From Thermocaproicibacter sp036260805 (GTDB taxonomy: Bacteria > Bacillota > Clostridia > Oscillospirales > Acutalibacteraceae), in assembly GCA_036260805.1 (NCBI GenBank), contig DATALZ010000073.1:1-59786 (forward strand): a DNA stretch of 59,786 nucleotides, in the 5' to 3' direction. Positions 59,477 to 59,786 of the stretch are shown here, piece by piece (position 1 is the stretch's first letter; every line of letters begins with the position of its first letter). Made by a program: the position numbers and the translations under genes. The notes beneath the pieces are model-generated. The model was not told the origin of the DNA and searched no databases. It worked only from the letters and a program-made list of their open reading frames with translations.

Positions 59477-59786
59477 TTATCCTTTCGCAGGGTGCTTCTC
59501 CCGAACTGTTTTCATTGCGTCGTGATCCGCCACAACCGTCACATTCGGGTGGAGCTGAAGAATGGAAGCCGGTACCGCCGGGGTAACCGGGCCGAAAAGC
59601 GTTTTCTCAAGGATTTCCGCCTTGTTGGCGCCGCTGACAACCAGCAGAATCTTTTTGGCCTGCATGATTGCCTTAATCCCCATGGTCACCGCATATTTCG
59701 GCACTTCGTCGATGCTTTTGAAAAAGCGGACATTGCTGTAAAGGACGGAAAAATTGACCGCGTCGCTCCGAATCTCCCGGGAGATG
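59477..59786 (-). CDS. nagB: Glucosamine-6-phosphate deaminase, C-terminal part (runs off window)
   Basis: About 103 residues are visible from the window edge to TAA 59477. NVRFFKSIDEVPKYAVTMGI, AKKILLVVSGANKAEILEK and PASILQLHPNVTVVAD match the C-terminal half of NagB, which isomerises and deaminates glucosamine-6-phosphate to fructose-6-phosphate. The N-terminal catalytic residues lie outside. Gene order nagB-nagA with a 3-nt gap indicates one operon. Confidence 0.9.
   Translation of the reverse strand, partial: ISREIRSDAVNFSVLYSNVRFFKSIDEVPKYAVTMGIKAIMQAKKILLVVSGANKAEILEKTLFGPVTPAVPASILQLHPNVTVVADHDAMKTVREKHPAKG

Overview
The window looks like a chromosomal segment of a spore-forming, anaerobic, sugar-fermenting Firmicute of class Clostridia, probably in the Oscillospiraceae/Ruminococcaceae range (inference). 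Spore traits are spmA/spmB, two alpha/beta-type SASP genes and an AbrB-type regulator. The anaerobic trait is a class III ribonucleotide reductase, nrdD-nrdG. Saccharide use is shown by a GH94 cellobiose phosphorylase, a GH13 and a GH31 enzyme, and two CUT1 ABC importers. No rRNA, CRISPR array, insertion sequence or prophage was seen. TTG and GTG starts are frequent.

Layout. 1-5.6 kb (minus): a surface-polysaccharide operon with the set WbpD-WbpE-WbpA-WbpB-WbpI(WecB-like) plus the start of a glycosyltransferase. This is the set needed to turn UDP-GlcNAc into UDP-2,3-diacetamido-2,3-dideoxy-mannuronic acid. A second sugar aminotransferase is transcribed divergently. 7.2-12.5 kb: HD-domain protein, AbrB-like regulator, spmAB, a lipoyl-free E2-like protein whose catalytic His is Glu, coaX and small proteins. 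12.7-18.7 kb: a Zur-type zinc-uptake operon (znuACB-zur) with a readable promoter and operator, then nrdDG behind a consensus promoter overlapped by paired NrdR-like boxes. 18.7-24.6 kb: dcd, a zinc-ribbon protein next to a degenerate tRNA-like sequence, an amino-acid ABC transporter with binding protein fused to permease, a PerR-like regulator and a YitT protein. 24.7-31 kb: a flippase, two ECF S components divergent from a MocR/PdxR-type regulator, peptidase T and an Asp/Glu racemase-family protein. 31-36.7 kb: a divergent peptide deformylase, then aspS-gatCAB, the tRNA-dependent amidation operon.

37.3-44.8 kb: cellobiose phosphorylase, a LacI regulator and a CUT1 importer; related AAAACG-type operators sit at the phosphorylase and LacI promoters. 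45-49 kb: an AT-richer patch with two SASP genes, an unknown protein between them, a molbindin, a methyltransferase, a second deformylase-like protein, a DUF4186 protein and a YjbR-family gene cut by an in-frame amber codon. 49-58 kb: a second sugar locus (GH13, LacI, LplABC-type importer, GH31) with matching TTTAnCGTTAAA operators. 58.3 kb to the end: nagA and the 3' part of nagB.

How the parts work together. Both sugar importers carry a binding protein and two permeases but no ATPase, so they probably share an MsmX-like ATPase encoded elsewhere. In both, a stem-loop separates the binding-protein gene from the permease genes. Disaccharides or oligosaccharides would be imported and split inside the cell by phosphorolysis (GH94) or hydrolysis (GH13, GH31). 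nagAB recycles amino sugars toward fructose-6-phosphate. All names rest on reading protein motifs and context; no database search was possible.
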